A stretch of DNA of 64,000 nucleotides from Paenibacillus sp. SZ31 (GCF_012912005.1 NZ_JABBEA010000009.1:62001-126000), one strand, 5' to 3'; shown: positions 17,906 to 27,143, counted from the first letter of the stretch. Notes: generated from the sequence alone by a model not told the origin. Made by a program: numbers and translations.

Positions 17906-17994
17906 AACATTTGCAAAATGTAGTATGATGTTAATCCCGTGCCTGACAGCAGGGGATACATAACGAAATCATTAAAGTTCGATTAGTGTCGAAC
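17906..17994. promoter_or_regulatory. Operator-like inverted repeats between the MFS and ArsR genes
   Basis: Two inverted repeats lie in the 205-bp divergent gap: ACATTT-n3-AAATGT (17907-17921) and GTTCGA-n6-TCGAAC (17977-17994). Either could be the site of the ArsR-type protein encoded at 18060. The second lies close to that gene's own start. Confidence 0.5.
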
Positions 17995-18059
17995 ATTAGA
18001 AATATATCATGGATCTGTGTTAAAATACAATGGATAGTCTGAAAAAAGGAGACTACAGT

Positions 18060-18383
18060 ATGAAAATTTTACACCATCCACAAGTATCAGATATTGAACT
18101 TTCCTCCGTATTGTATGCATTAAGCGACCCGACCCGTCTTGGGATTGTTGCGGAAGCAGCGAGAAGCGGGGAGCAGCCGTGCAGTCATTTTCATGCACCT
18201 GTTGTGAAGTCAACGATGTCGCACCACATTCGGACCCTGCGGGAAGCTGGAGTTATTCGGGTCAGAGTGCAGGGCACACAGCATTTTCTCACCCTGCGGT
18301 CCGAAGATCTGGAAACACGCTTTCCAGGACTCTTGCAACCATTATTGCAGGCCGCGGCTCAGACGAGCACAGATCTTTCCTAA
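18060..18383 (+). CDS. ArsR-family transcriptional regulator
   Basis: This 107-residue winged-helix protein has LSDPTRLGIV in the first helices and the recognition segment VVKSTMSHHIRTLREAGVI, followed by the wing VRVQGTQHFLTLR. The usual ArsR metal motif ELCVCDL is absent; the region reads QPCSHFHAP, with one cysteine and two histidines, so metal sensing is not assured. AAAAGGAG before ATG 18060 decides against the upstream ATG at 18030. It probably represses the divergent MFS exporter and itself. Confidence 0.9.
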   Translation: MKILHHPQVSDIELSSVLYALSDPTRLGIVAEAARSGEQPCSHFHAPVVKSTMSHHIRTLREAGVIRVRVQGTQHFLTLRSEDLETRFPGLLQPLLQAAAQTSTDLS

Positions 18384-18387
18384 ATGT

Positions 18388-18421
18388 TGTCCTTTCTTCA
18401 GGTCGAAGAGGGGACATTTTT
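18388..18421 (+). terminator. Terminator after the ArsR gene
   Basis: A 12-bp stem with two G-T pairs (TGTCCTTTCTTC with GAAGAGGGGACA) closes a 5-base loop and is followed by TTTTTATTTT. Confidence 0.85.
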
Positions 18422-18433
18422 ATTTTCTGAATT

Positions 18434-18465
18434 GAAAAAAAACCTAAACAAGTTAATCATTTAGG
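18434..18465 (-). terminator. Terminator of the FAD monooxygenase gene
   Basis: On the minus strand CCTAAA (18465-18460) pairs with TTTAGG (18448-18443), followed by a run of eight T. The stem is short but the T tract is good. Confidence 0.7.
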
Positions 18466-18510
18466 GGATTACGGTTTAAGATCAATTAACTTCAATTCGA
18501 GAAGTTACAC

Positions 18511-20085
18511 TCAACGTGGCGGGGTAACCATGCTGACTACATTCTCAAATTCCGCCTGCCAGTCGCTCTTGATGATGCTACCGATGTAACCATCGGGTCG
18601 AATAAGTATCAGTGTGTCGCTGTTAATGCCGTAGATGTCAGTCAGTTTTTGGGTGGTGTCGTTGATAACATTCTGTTCGGCTTCATTACCAGTACTGACG
18701 ATGTATCTGTGCAATTCGGCACCACTATCCGGCCAGATCAGGTCAGGGAGGATATGAGCGGCATTGGCTCCAAAAGCAAGCAATGTGAATTGTGGTCCAC
18801 GGAGAATTTCAAAAAGTCGTCTTACCCCGCCTGGGCCGATGCATGGAGCATCGGGTGCTCGATCTCCGACCTGAAGTGACTTGGTCGCTGATGCATTCTC
18901 AGAGCTAAGTTGACCACCATGATACGATAGTGTGAGCTGACGTTCTTCGTCACCGCGTTTGAGACTGGCGAGACGTTTATTATCGAGCTTGGCATACAAC
19001 TCGCTGGATTTTCCAAGAACGCGTGCGGCTATTGGTTGACGTTCGGCTTCGTAACTGTCAAGCAGGCGATCAGGTGCACCAGCAATGACCTGACCTATCT
19101 TCCAACCGAGGTTGTAAGCATCCTGTACACCGGTATTGAGTCCTTGCGCACCGGCTGGAGTATGAACGTGGGCCGCATCGCCTGCAAGGAAGATTCGGCC
19201 TGACCGATAATACTCAGCAAGTCGTACGTTGGGTCGGAATACGGAACTCCAGGTAATATCGTAGAGTCGTAAACCAGTGAGCTTGTGGAACTGAGCGGCA
19301 AGTACAGCCTCGTTCAGGTCTGGGTTCTCGTCTGTTCCCAACCTGATCATGACCTGGAACTGTTCGGAGTGAGGCAATGGGCATGCTCCGACAAATTTAC
19401 CTTTTGTGCGTGGCCACATATGCCAACGATTGCGAGACAAGCCATCGATGGTTCCGTCGATGATAAGCATACGATCCGATTCGTTGGTCTCTCCGACAAA
19501 TCGAATTCCAACACCTTTACGAACGGTGCTTGAACCACCGTCTGCCCCCACCAGAAATCTGCTGCGAATCTTCTCCCCTGAAGAGAGCGTCACCGTCACA
19601 CCATCGGTATCCTGTTCAAAAGAATCTACCGCGTTGTTAAATTCAATATTTAGCCCCTGACGTTCGAGTAGGCGGTGCAGGATGGCATCCGTACGGTGTT
19701 GAGCCAGCAGAAGAATATTCGGATAAGGTAAATCCGGTGTAGGTTTATTTCGCTGTTGCATGCGCCATGGCACAGTGATCGGCCCGAGATGAATACCTGC
19801 GAGAGGATAAGTGCTTCCCTCCGCATGAGCATCACTCAGCACGCCGAGGTCCTCCAAAACCTCCTGGGTTCGCGGCTGTACTCCCTTGGCACGAGAACCT
19901 TTGAAGGCGTGGGGAGCCTTGTCGACCAGTCGGACACGAAGGCCGCGGCGCAAAAGATCTGCTGCTAATGTAGAGCCGGTCGGGCCAGCGCCTGCAACCA
20001 ATACGTCAATATCGTAATCTTCCCTCGATGGACTCACATTTGGTTGATGCTTCTCTTGAGCTGGATTGGATCGTATATCTGTCAT
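18511..20085 (-). CDS. FAD-dependent aromatic hydroxylase (PheA/TfdB-type class A flavoprotein monooxygenase)
   Basis: This 524-residue protein has the three group-A flavin monooxygenase fingerprints: GxGxxG in VLVAGAGPTGS (about 29-38), the DG motif FLVGADGGSSTVRK (177-190) and the GD motif RIFLAGDAAHVHTP (297-310). The C-terminal thioredoxin-like domain usual in phenol hydroxylases and antibiotic-modifying relatives is present (GDRAPDAPCIGP onward). It uses NAD(P)H and O2 to hydroxylate an aromatic or polyketide-like compound. It is divergent from a MarR gene, with two strong palindromes in the gap. Detoxification of a phenolic or antibiotic is likely. AGAGAGGA lies eight bases before ATG 20085. 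Confidence 0.92.
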   Translation of the reverse strand: MTDIRSNPAQEKHQPNVSPSREDYDIDVLVAGAGPTGSTLAADLLRRGLRVRLVDKAPHAFKGSRAKGVQPRTQEVLEDLGVLSDAHAEGSTYPLAGIHLGPITVPWRMQQRNKPTPDLPYPNILLLAQHRTDAILHRLLERQGLNIEFNNAVDSFEQDTDGVTVTLSSGEKIRSRFLVGADGGSSTVRKGVGIRFVGETNESDRMLIIDGTIDGLSRNRWHMWPRTKGKFVGACPLPHSEQFQVMIRLGTDENPDLNEAVLAAQFHKLTGLRLYDITWSSVFRPNVRLAEYYRSGRIFLAGDAAHVHTPAGAQGLNTGVQDAYNLGWKIGQVIAGAPDRLLDSYEAERQPIAARVLGKSSELYAKLDNKRLASLKRGDEERQLTLSYHGGQLSSENASATKSLQVGDRAPDAPCIGPGGVRRLFEILRGPQFTLLAFGANAAHILPDLIWPDSGAELHRYIVSTGNEAEQNVINDTTQKLTDIYGINSDTLILIRPDGYIGSIIKSDWQAEFENVVSMVTPPR

Positions 20086-20160
20086 TTGTAATGTTCCTCT
20101 CTTAATTGGGTCTAAAATAATTTTTGATTCTCATCACTAACAGACTATGATGCTCACAAC

Positions 20161-20245
20161 TTATTGTTTCTGAGAAACAATAAGTTTCCTTGCAACAATA
20201 GTAGTTTAAATTCTGTTCTTTTGTCAATATTGTTTCCTAGGAAAC
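20161..20245. promoter_or_regulatory. Twin MarR-type operators between monooxygenase and MarR genes
   Basis: Two palindromes share a GTTTC/GAAAC core. The first is TTATTGTTTC-TGA-GAAACAATAA (20161-20183), with 10-bp perfect arms. The second is the 14-base perfect palindrome GTTTCCTAGGAAAC (20232-20245). They lie 76 and 62 bp inside the two divergent starts, as expected for a repressor controlling both genes. Confidence 0.8.
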
Positions 20246-20307
20246 TTTAATTGTAGACCTGTCCTTGATATACTGAGATGAAGTTCATTAGTGTTGGAGG
20301 AAAAAGG

Positions 20308-21024
20308 ATGATCAAGCCATCAGATAATCACAATAAAGAGCACTTAATCAATGAAGTGCTGGAAGCTGTGAAAGATATACAGATTAAATTCCAAGCGGAA
20401 GATGACGAAGAGAAGGAGTGGCTACTCCAGAATAGCCCTAATCCGGAAGTTCAGGAGTTAGTCGAAGAAATGACAGTTACCATGCTGCATGTGCTGGATG
20501 CCATTGGAACACTTGAGCCTGTAAATGGCATAACCATTTCGAAGCAATTCGGCTTTTCCAAAGGCACGGTTTCGAAAATCACCAAAAGGCTGGTACAGAA
20601 AAATATCATTCTGCCTGAATACCTGCCTGATAATAAAAAAGAAGTATTGTTTCGCATGACAGAACGGGGTCAAGACATCTATCGTTTACATCAAGCCATG
20701 CATCAACAAATTGATCTTGGCGCAAATCGTTTTTTGCAGCGATATACCGAAGAAGAATTGCAGTTCTTAGTGCATGCTCTCCGTGAAACCGCGCAGGCCT
20801 CATGGTTCCATTCGGAAAAAGATGGGCCATCCATCGTTTCTAGTGAGGGGATGCCCTATGCCGATGAAGCTTCAAGCGATAACGATAATGAGAATACGGA
20901 AGCAGTGACCATTAACGAGGAAATGAATGAAATTATAGGGATGCTTGATATGCTGAATTCCCGTGATTTGAAGAAGGCCAAGGCCGTTCTTGAGGATGTT
21001 TTTTTTACGAAATATGAGGATTAG
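20308..21024 (+). CDS. MarR-family transcriptional regulator with acidic C-terminal extension
   Basis: This 238-residue protein starts at ATG 20308 behind GGAGGAAAAAGG; an upstream ATG at 20278 lacks a ribosome site. The winged helix covers about 60-135 (ISKQFGFSKGTVSKITKRL, wing LPDNKKEVLFRMTERG). Typical MarR proteins have about 140-160 residues. This one adds about 60 residues, acidic and polar (DEASSDNDNENTEAV), ending in a helix rich in Leu and Lys. It probably represses the divergent FAD monooxygenase and itself through the twin palindromes, and releases on binding a phenolic ligand. Confidence 0.9.
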   Translation: MIKPSDNHNKEHLINEVLEAVKDIQIKFQAEDDEEKEWLLQNSPNPEVQELVEEMTVTMLHVLDAIGTLEPVNGITISKQFGFSKGTVSKITKRLVQKNIILPEYLPDNKKEVLFRMTERGQDIYRLHQAMHQQIDLGANRFLQRYTEEELQFLVHALRETAQASWFHSEKDGPSIVSSEGMPYADEASSDNDNENTEAVTINEEMNEIIGMLDMLNSRDLKKAKAVLEDVFFTKYED

Positions 21025-21098
21025 CGTACGTAAGCTGCTGAGTATGCTCATATTCATCTCGGCATGTGACGTCGTTTTGGAAAAGAGATAAACGCTAT

Positions 21099-21132
21099 AA
21101 AACCGGACAGGCCGTGGCCTATCCGGTTTATT
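21099..21132 (+). terminator. Terminator after the MarR gene
   Basis: AAACCGGACAGGCC and GGCCTATCCGGTTT form a 14-bp stem with one mismatch around a GT loop (21100-21129), followed by a short ATTT. Confidence 0.75.
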
Positions 21133-21201
21133 TGCATTGAATGTAAATGCAGATCAGGTCATGTAATTCACGCTAATCATAACTTTTACAAGAAAAAATA
21201 A

Positions 21202-21219
21202 CCAAAATTTTAATTTTGG
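21202..21219. promoter_or_regulatory. Palindrome upstream of the Spo0E-like gene
   Basis: CCAAAATT-TT-AATTTTGG is a perfect inverted repeat with a 2-base centre, so it is more likely a protein site than an RNA hairpin. It is followed by a GGGG/CCCC pair at about 21217-21236. It lies about 90 bp before the small gene's start. The binding protein is unknown. Confidence 0.35.
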
Positions 21220-21307
21220 GGTAATCCAAATCCCCTCTTGTTCCGAATATTATATTAGATGGTCTTTTTTGGATGATGGATATTTAAGGACAACAGGGGG
21301 CGGGAGT

Positions 21308-21499
21308 ATGGTACATAATCCGGAAACCATTCAGGAATGTATCGAACATGCACGGCAAAGACTCTACCAGATTGCAAATCAATACCCGGAACTGTGGCAT
21401 CCGGAGGTTATTCGCCAATCCATGGTGCTGGATGAGTTAATTAATGAGTATAACAACGCAACTCGCGGGAGAACAATCGCGAATCAACTGAAATCATAA
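21308..21499 (+). CDS. Spo0E-like aspartyl-phosphate phosphatase
   Basis: This 63-residue protein is short and helical and contains SMVLDELINEY (about 39-49), the SxxLD signature of the Spo0E family. Members remove phosphate from Spo0A-P and so delay sporulation. The length is typical. The start at ATG 21308 is preceded by GGGGGCGGGAG; an upstream ATG at 21269 has no such site. The gene stands alone. The family is clear, but whether it acts on Spo0A in this organism is inference. Confidence 0.88.
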   Translation: MVHNPETIQECIEHARQRLYQIANQYPELWHPEVIRQSMVLDELINEYNNATRGRTIANQLKS

Positions 21500-21543
21500 C
21501 CTTCTGAACAAAGAATTTCATGTAGGGATTCCTTGTGTTTGCC

Positions 21544-22422
21544 TTACTCTTTTACCGCCCCCAGCACAATCCCCTTCACGAAGAAACGCTGCAAGAACGG
21601 ATAGACGAGCAGGATTGGCAGAGCGCCAATAAAGATCTGAGCCGCGTTAACCGTACGCTGAGACATGTTCTGAAGCTGCGTTGCATCCACGTTCATATTA
21701 GAGAAATCCTGCTGAACGATAATGGTCTGCATTAACGTGGCGAGTGGATATTTGGAAGCATCATTCATATAGATCAACCCGTCAAACCAGGAATTCCATT
21801 GACCTACCATGGTGAATAAGGAGATCGTGGCAATGGCGGGCATGGAAACAGGCAGATAGATTTTGAACAGGGTTGTGATATGGTTGGCTCCATCGATAAA
21901 TGCGGCTTCTTCCAGCTCTTTTGGCACGTTGCGGAAAAAGTTCATCATGAGAATCAGGTTCCAGACAGCCACCGCTCCCGGCAAAATGAGAGCCCACATC
22001 GTATTCATCAATCCAAGCTTCTGGATCAAAATATAGGATGGAATCAATCCCCCGCTAAACAGCATCGTGAAGATGAAAAACCACGCATATAACGAACGTC
22101 CTTTAAAGTGCAGACTCTCCTTGGATAACGGATAAGCCGTTAGGAAAACAAGTGTCATACTGAGCAGTGTGCCAAGAACGGTACGTTGAACTGAAATCCA
22201 AAGCGCACTGAGAAAGTTACTGTTACCAAATGTTTTGGTATAGGCAGCCACCGTAAAATCAATCGGCCAAAGTGTCACCAGATTGGCGGATGCTGCCGCT
22301 TTACCACTGAAGGAAACCGCCAGAATATGGACCAGCGGCAGGATGCACAGGATCGAGACGGCCGCGATAAATATCAGGTTGAAGCCATTGAATATACGGT
22401 ACCCGGTTGTTTTGTGATACAC
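21544..22422 (-). CDS. Carbohydrate ABC transporter permease, LplC/YtcP type
   Basis: This 292-residue protein has six membrane segments and the binding-protein-dependent transport EAA loop (EEAAFIDGANHITTLFKIYLP, written as EEAAFIDGAN and FKIYLPVSMP), which contacts the ATPase. The C-terminus ends KGIVLGAVKE, characteristic of the LplC/YtcP group. It starts with GTG at 22422, seven bases after GAGGAGG, and lies 12 bp after the partner permease. No ATPase gene is in this cluster, so a shared MsmX-like ATPase encoded elsewhere is probable, as is usual for this family. Confidence 0.94.
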   Translation of the reverse strand: MYHKTTGYRIFNGFNLIFIAAVSILCILPLVHILAVSFSGKAAASANLVTLWPIDFTVAAYTKTFGNSNFLSALWISVQRTVLGTLLSMTLVFLTAYPLSKESLHFKGRSLYAWFFIFTMLFSGGLIPSYILIQKLGLMNTMWALILPGAVAVWNLILMMNFFRNVPKELEEAAFIDGANHITTLFKIYLPVSMPAIATISLFTMVGQWNSWFDGLIYMNDASKYPLATLMQTIIVQQDFSNMNVDATQLQNMSQRTVNAAQIFIGALPILLVYPFLQRFFVKGIVLGAVKE

Positions 22423-22434
22423 CTTGATTCCTCC

Positions 22435-23400
22435 TCAAAAAATACGGTAATTGGCGATTTTGTACGCCATCCGGTACGCAGAGATGACCAGGAACATCGC
22501 GACAAATGATTTGAATAGTCCAACGGCGGTTGCAAAGCTCATTTTGCCATTCAGAATCCCCATCCGGTAGACAAAGGTATCGATAATATCGCCTTTTTCA
22601 TATACCAGCGGATTGTACAGGTTGAAGATCTGGTCAAAGCCTGCATTCAGGATATTGCCCAGCGATAACGTACCTACCACGATAATCATCGGCACGAGTG
22701 CAGGCAGGGTAATGTGTAATGTCTGTCTAAGTCGTGTTGCCCCATCTACCTCCGAAGCCTCATACAATGCCGGGTTAATACCCGCAAGTGCTGCTAGAAA
22801 TACAATCGTTCCGAATCCAAACTCCTTCCACACATCACTGACAACTACCGTTACACGGAACCAGTCGCCATCCCCCAAAAAAAAGATCGGTTCAACGCCA
22901 GCCGCCGCTAACACCTGGTTTACCAGCCCACCTTCCGGTGATAACATGTCGAGTAATATACCACCAAGAACAACCCAGGACAGGAAATGGGGCAGATACA
23001 CCAAGGTTTGTGAGAAACGTTTGAACGTGGAGTTCCGAACCTCATTCAGCAAAATGGCGAACACCACGGGGGCCACAAGTCCGGCCACAATTTTCATGGA
23101 AGCAATCAGTACCGTGTTCCAGATGACCTGAACGCTGTCGGGATATTCGAACATGAACCTGAAGTTGTCCCAGCCTACCCATTTGGAGCCAGTGAATCCT
23201 AGCCACGGTTTGAAATCTTGAAAAGCAATGATAATGCCGCCCATGGGCACATAGGCGAACAGTAATGTAAGCAGTACAGCAGGCAGCAGCATTAGATGCA
23301 GCGGCCACGTGCGTTTGAAATTCCAGCGGGTACGTTTGCGTGGATGGGGTGTCATTTTTCGCACCGGCGTATTGGTTGTTAACGGTTGTTCCATAGCCAT
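22435..23400 (-). CDS. Carbohydrate ABC transporter permease, LplB type
   Basis: This 321-residue permease begins with a basic cytoplasmic tail, then six membrane helices. LplB-group features include FDNFRFMF-like sequence (WDNFRFMFEYP), QTLVYLPHFLSWVV and an EAA loop (YEASEVDGATRLRQTLHITLP, shown as YEASEVDGAT and LHITLPALVP). AAGGAGGG before ATG 23400 supports the start. With the downstream LplC-like subunit it forms the membrane channel for an oligosaccharide or glycoside. The divergent YesM/YesN pair and the lipoprotein receptor at 27144 belong to the same system. Confidence 0.94.
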   Translation of the reverse strand: MAMEQPLTTNTPVRKMTPHPRKRTRWNFKRTWPLHLMLLPAVLLTLLFAYVPMGGIIIAFQDFKPWLGFTGSKWVGWDNFRFMFEYPDSVQVIWNTVLIASMKIVAGLVAPVVFAILLNEVRNSTFKRFSQTLVYLPHFLSWVVLGGILLDMLSPEGGLVNQVLAAAGVEPIFFLGDGDWFRVTVVVSDVWKEFGFGTIVFLAALAGINPALYEASEVDGATRLRQTLHITLPALVPMIIVVGTLSLGNILNAGFDQIFNLYNPLVYEKGDIIDTFVYRMGILNGKMSFATAVGLFKSFVAMFLVISAYRMAYKIANYRIF

Positions 23401-23673
23401 CAGGGTCCCTCCTTTATCTCGTCCAGCTCCGGCATGATGAGGCGAGCAAGCCTCTGCACAGAGTGGAGCAACTGAATTATAGCAACGGCAAAGGGCGGAC
23501 TATAGAACAACATTTCAATGCGGATGTTGAAATATTAACTTGTTGATGGAAACAGAGGTTTTCAAGTCACAGGAAAACGGGAGAACATAAAATCATATAG
23601 AAATGTAAGGGTTTTCAATATAAAATAGGACTTCGGTGTAGAACGACTTCAAATTCAGAGACAGGGTGAAACG

Positions 23674-25434
23674 ATGAAATTCACAGTATTTGCGAAGACG
23701 GTCATTCTCTTAATCTGCCTGCTCGTACCCATTCTGCTGCTTTATACATACGCCAATCAGGCAAATGTGGATATGGTCGTTGAAGAGAAGCAGCAATCGA
23801 GTCTGAACCAGTTCAATTATTTCAGTTCCCAGGTAGATAAAAATATCGAGCAGCTCTCACTGTATGGTCTGACATTGCTGCGAGATCCGAGTATCCTGCA
23901 CTACCGTTACATGACGGATTCAACCAGCCAATATGAGAAGAACAGCATCTATCTGGATATTCTCGACAAATTATCGTTGTACCAGTCCACCAGCCGCTGG
24001 AAGAACGATATTACCATTGTGCTGCCACAAGCAGAACTTGTGTTATCCACCATGTCCAGCCGGACGGTCTACGATGAGAAGATGTTGACGTTCCCGCAAC
24101 CGGGCCAATGGCAGCTGGAGCAGGGGAGTTTTACCTACTTTTTCACGGATAACTACGAGTGGAATGAAAAACCGGTGAACACAGGCGTGCGAACGGTGAT
24201 GGAGATTAATTTTGACCCGATGAACATGGTTGCCATGTTGGATGATTTCAAAGAGACACAGGGCGGAGATCCCTTCTTGCTGGTACCAGGTAACGATCCG
24301 TTGTTGAACCGTACGGCGGACCCCGAATTGGTCGAAGCGATCATGCGTGATATGCCTTTTAACTGCCCGGAGAGGGAAGGCAATCATCAATTGGAGGTGG
24401 GCGGTAAACAATATCTGGTCAGTTACGTGCACTCCAAACAACTGCAAGCAGTATACGTGAACCCTGTGGTATTGGATGATTTGTTAACCCCGATGGACAA
24501 GAGCCGAAATATGTTTATTACCTCCATTCTGTTACTGCTTGTGCTGAGTATCGGGGCTGCACTGCTTTTGTATCGAAAAGTTCAGGTGCCCATCCATCGT
24601 TTGATGAGAGGGTTGCAACAGATTCGCAAAGGCCAGCTGTCCACACGGATTCCGGTCGATCACTCTCGTGATGAATTCGCGTATCTCACCCAGAGCTTCA
24701 ACCATATGGCAGAGCAGATTCAGGAACTGATCGAGAAGGTATACGAGGAACGTATTCGCTCGCGGGAAGCAACATTGAAACATCTGCAATCACAGATCAA
24801 TCCGCATTTCCTGTACAATTGCCTGTTTTATATCAAAAATATGACCCAGCTCGGCAACCGTGAAGCCGTTATTGCCATGTCGCTAAGTCTGGGAGACTAC
24901 TATCGCTACATTACGCGGGGCGAGAATGATATGACGACAGTAGAGGAAGAAATCCGGCTGCTGGACCATTATTTGTCCATTCAACAGATGCGGACCAACC
25001 GGCTGACCTACGAGATTGCCGTACCGCAGCAACTGATGTTGCTTCACATTCCGCGACTGCTCATTCAACCCATCGTAGAGAATGCGGTGATCCACGGCAT
25101 TGAGCCGATGGAGGGTAGTGGGCATGTCGTCGTAACGGGGATGGCGGTACCCGAACATATTGAGGGACGAAAATATACAAGATATAGCCTGTTTGTAGAC
25201 AATGACGGTGTCACGCTGACAGCGGAAGAGATTGCGGAATTGGAACGGGAGATCAATGAACCGATGGGTGAGGAGATTGGAACAGGCACGTGGAATGTGC
25301 ACCAGCGTCTTGTTACGCGATATGGGCTGTCGTCGGGGCTTCATTTTGGAGCGATTCCCTATGGTGGGCTTAGTGTAGAAATTCGATGGTTTGAGGAGGA
25401 ACAACCGCATGATGAATCTGATGGTCGTGGATGA
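23674..25434 (+). CDS. Sensor histidine kinase, YesM type
   Basis: This 586-residue kinase has TM1 at about 7-27, an extracytoplasmic Cache-like sensor of about 250 residues, TM2 at about 285-302, and HAMP (VPIHRLMRGLQQIRKG). The His_kinase domain follows, with H378 in SQINPHFLYNCL. The ATPase part is degenerate in the usual YesM manner (QPIVENAVIHG as N-box). The response-regulator gene overlaps its 3' end by 26 bp. Such pairs sense extracellular sugar directly or through the solute receptor and induce the nearby importer. AGGGTGAAACG precedes ATG 23674. Confidence 0.94.
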   Translation: MKFTVFAKTVILLICLLVPILLLYTYANQANVDMVVEEKQQSSLNQFNYFSSQVDKNIEQLSLYGLTLLRDPSILHYRYMTDSTSQYEKNSIYLDILDKLSLYQSTSRWKNDITIVLPQAELVLSTMSSRTVYDEKMLTFPQPGQWQLEQGSFTYFFTDNYEWNEKPVNTGVRTVMEINFDPMNMVAMLDDFKETQGGDPFLLVPGNDPLLNRTADPELVEAIMRDMPFNCPEREGNHQLEVGGKQYLVSYVHSKQLQAVYVNPVVLDDLLTPMDKSRNMFITSILLLLVLSIGAALLLYRKVQVPIHRLMRGLQQIRKGQLSTRIPVDHSRDEFAYLTQSFNHMAEQIQELIEKVYEERIRSREATLKHLQSQINPHFLYNCLFYIKNMTQLGNREAVIAMSLSLGDYYRYITRGENDMTTVEEEIRLLDHYLSIQQMRTNRLTYEIAVPQQLMLLHIPRLLIQPIVENAVIHGIEPMEGSGHVVVTGMAVPEHIEGRKYTRYSLFVDNDGVTLTAEEIAELEREINEPMGEEIGTGTWNVHQRLVTRYGLSSGLHFGAIPYGGLSVEIRWFEEEQPHDESDGRG

Positions 25435-27001
25435 TGAACATTCAGCAGTAGAGTCGATCGCTGTCTCGATACCGTGGAGAGAACACGGGATTGGTCAGGT
25501 ATTCAAAGCCTATTCTGTCAAAGAAGCCTTGGAACATATGGCATCACATCAGGTCCATATTATTATCACGGATATCCGAATGCCGGGTATGTCCGGTCTG
25601 GATCTGGTCAGTCTTATCCGCCAAAAGTGGGAACAGACCAAATGTATTATTTTATCGGGGCATGCTTCCTTCGATTATGCGAAGCAGGCGCTCAAACACG
25701 GGACAGTCAGTTATCTGCTCAAGCCGGTCCGGGATGAAGAACTGATCGAATCCGTACAGCAGGCCGCAGTACAGATTCGCCTGGAGGGTGAGAAACAATT
25801 GCTGCATCAGCGGGCCATGTATTCGGTGAGGGAACATCTGCCCGAGAAGCGGGCGGAGCTGATGAAGGATGTACTTTTAGGGCATAAATTTGCGGATGCT
25901 GAACTCGAAGGCAAGCTAGAGCAATTTGAGATCGGTTTCCGTCCACAGGATAAAATGCAACTGTTGCTCATCCGGTATGATGACCATCAACCCACACATA
26001 AAGCGTTTCGATTGATGAAGTACGCCATCTCAAATGTGGTGGAAGAGATCTACGGCAGTACCTATCACCTCTGTCATACGGATGACGCCTACGATGATCT
26101 GGTCTTCATGGCTAGTCCCAAACAAACCCAAGCCGAACCGGAAATGCTAATGGGCCGACTTGGAGAGCGGTTGATCCACAGTGTGAGGCAGTATCTGAAC
26201 GCGACCATTTCCCTATCTGTTAGTCGTGTGGGGCGTTTCCCAGATCAGGTGCCGCAGCTATATCATCAGGCCGTGAGTGCACTTCGCAAGCAGGTCGAGG
26301 CGGGCAAAGGATTACATCTGAATGCGGCGGCAGGAACCAATGGGGCCACGTTGAAGTCTCTTGCAGCGCTGTATGAACCACCGGGTCTAACGACGTTACT
26401 GGAAGCCGGGCGCATGGAGGATGCACACCGTAAGATTGATCAGATCTTTGCCGAACTGTCGAACAGTGTGTTCCCGGAGCATGTGTATGTGGCTTTTCAT
26501 TATTTGGCGGCGGCATTTTCCTATATGGCTCATCGGGAAGGAAGGCAGTTGGCCGAAGTGCTTGGTGAGCAGTATCAGCAGTTGCTCAAAGACGGCTATG
26601 GTATCTCGCTGCGTAGTCTGGAAACGTGGACTCGGTCTGTAATACAGCAGTGGGCAGAGAGTGTGAGCGATGCGGGACAGGATGCCGGATCAACGCTGAT
26701 CCGGCAGGTGCAGCAATGGATCGACCAACATCTGGGCGAGGATCTATCGTTGCAGGTCATTGCCGGAGAGGTGCATCTGCACCCGGTATATCTGTCGAAA
26801 ATGTACAAACAATCCACAGGTGAAGGCATTAGTGATTATATTATCCGTTCCAGAATGGAACGTGCGGTCCATTTGCTCAAGCATACGGCGATGAAGATCT
26901 ATGAAGTTGGTCAGGAAGTGGGGTACAACAACACCCCTTATTTCATTCAGGTGTTCCGTAAACATTATGGACTGACCCCGCAAGATTTTCGGAACGGTTA
27001 A
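25409..27001 (+). CDS. Response regulator with AraC-type output, YesN type
   Basis: The receiver domain is N-terminal (VVDDE at 6-10, phospho-acceptor D55 in ITDIRMPG, lysine in LLKPVRD). A central linker of about 270 residues is followed by a C-terminal AraC double helix-turn-helix (VHLHPVYLSKMYKQSTGEG, then VGQEVGYNNTPYFIQVF and YGLTPQDFR). The start at ATG 25409 is eight or nine bases after GAGGAGG; the frame is open upstream but only through a TTG inside that site. It should activate the permease genes and the receptor gene at 27144. 530 residues is normal for the group. Confidence 0.93.
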   Translation: MMNLMVVDDEHSAVESIAVSIPWREHGIGQVFKAYSVKEALEHMASHQVHIIITDIRMPGMSGLDLVSLIRQKWEQTKCIILSGHASFDYAKQALKHGTVSYLLKPVRDEELIESVQQAAVQIRLEGEKQLLHQRAMYSVREHLPEKRAELMKDVLLGHKFADAELEGKLEQFEIGFRPQDKMQLLLIRYDDHQPTHKAFRLMKYAISNVVEEIYGSTYHLCHTDDAYDDLVFMASPKQTQAEPEMLMGRLGERLIHSVRQYLNATISLSVSRVGRFPDQVPQLYHQAVSALRKQVEAGKGLHLNAAAGTNGATLKSLAALYEPPGLTTLLEAGRMEDAHRKIDQIFAELSNSVFPEHVYVAFHYLAAAFSYMAHREGRQLAEVLGEQYQQLLKDGYGISLRSLETWTRSVIQQWAESVSDAGQDAGSTLIRQVQQWIDQHLGEDLSLQVIAGEVHLHPVYLSKMYKQSTGEGISDYIIRSRMERAVHLLKHTAMKIYEVGQEVGYNNTPYFIQVFRKHYGLTPQDFRNG

Positions 27002-27143
27002 CAAATCAATATGAACATTGAAATTGTGATATATGTTTGCCTCCCCGGCTGCACTATCCTTTTCATGTAAGGTGCATAATGCCACATGCAGAGGTGCGTT
27101 TGGCACATAAGGGTATCCAAGTTACCTGAGGAGGGGTTAGTTT

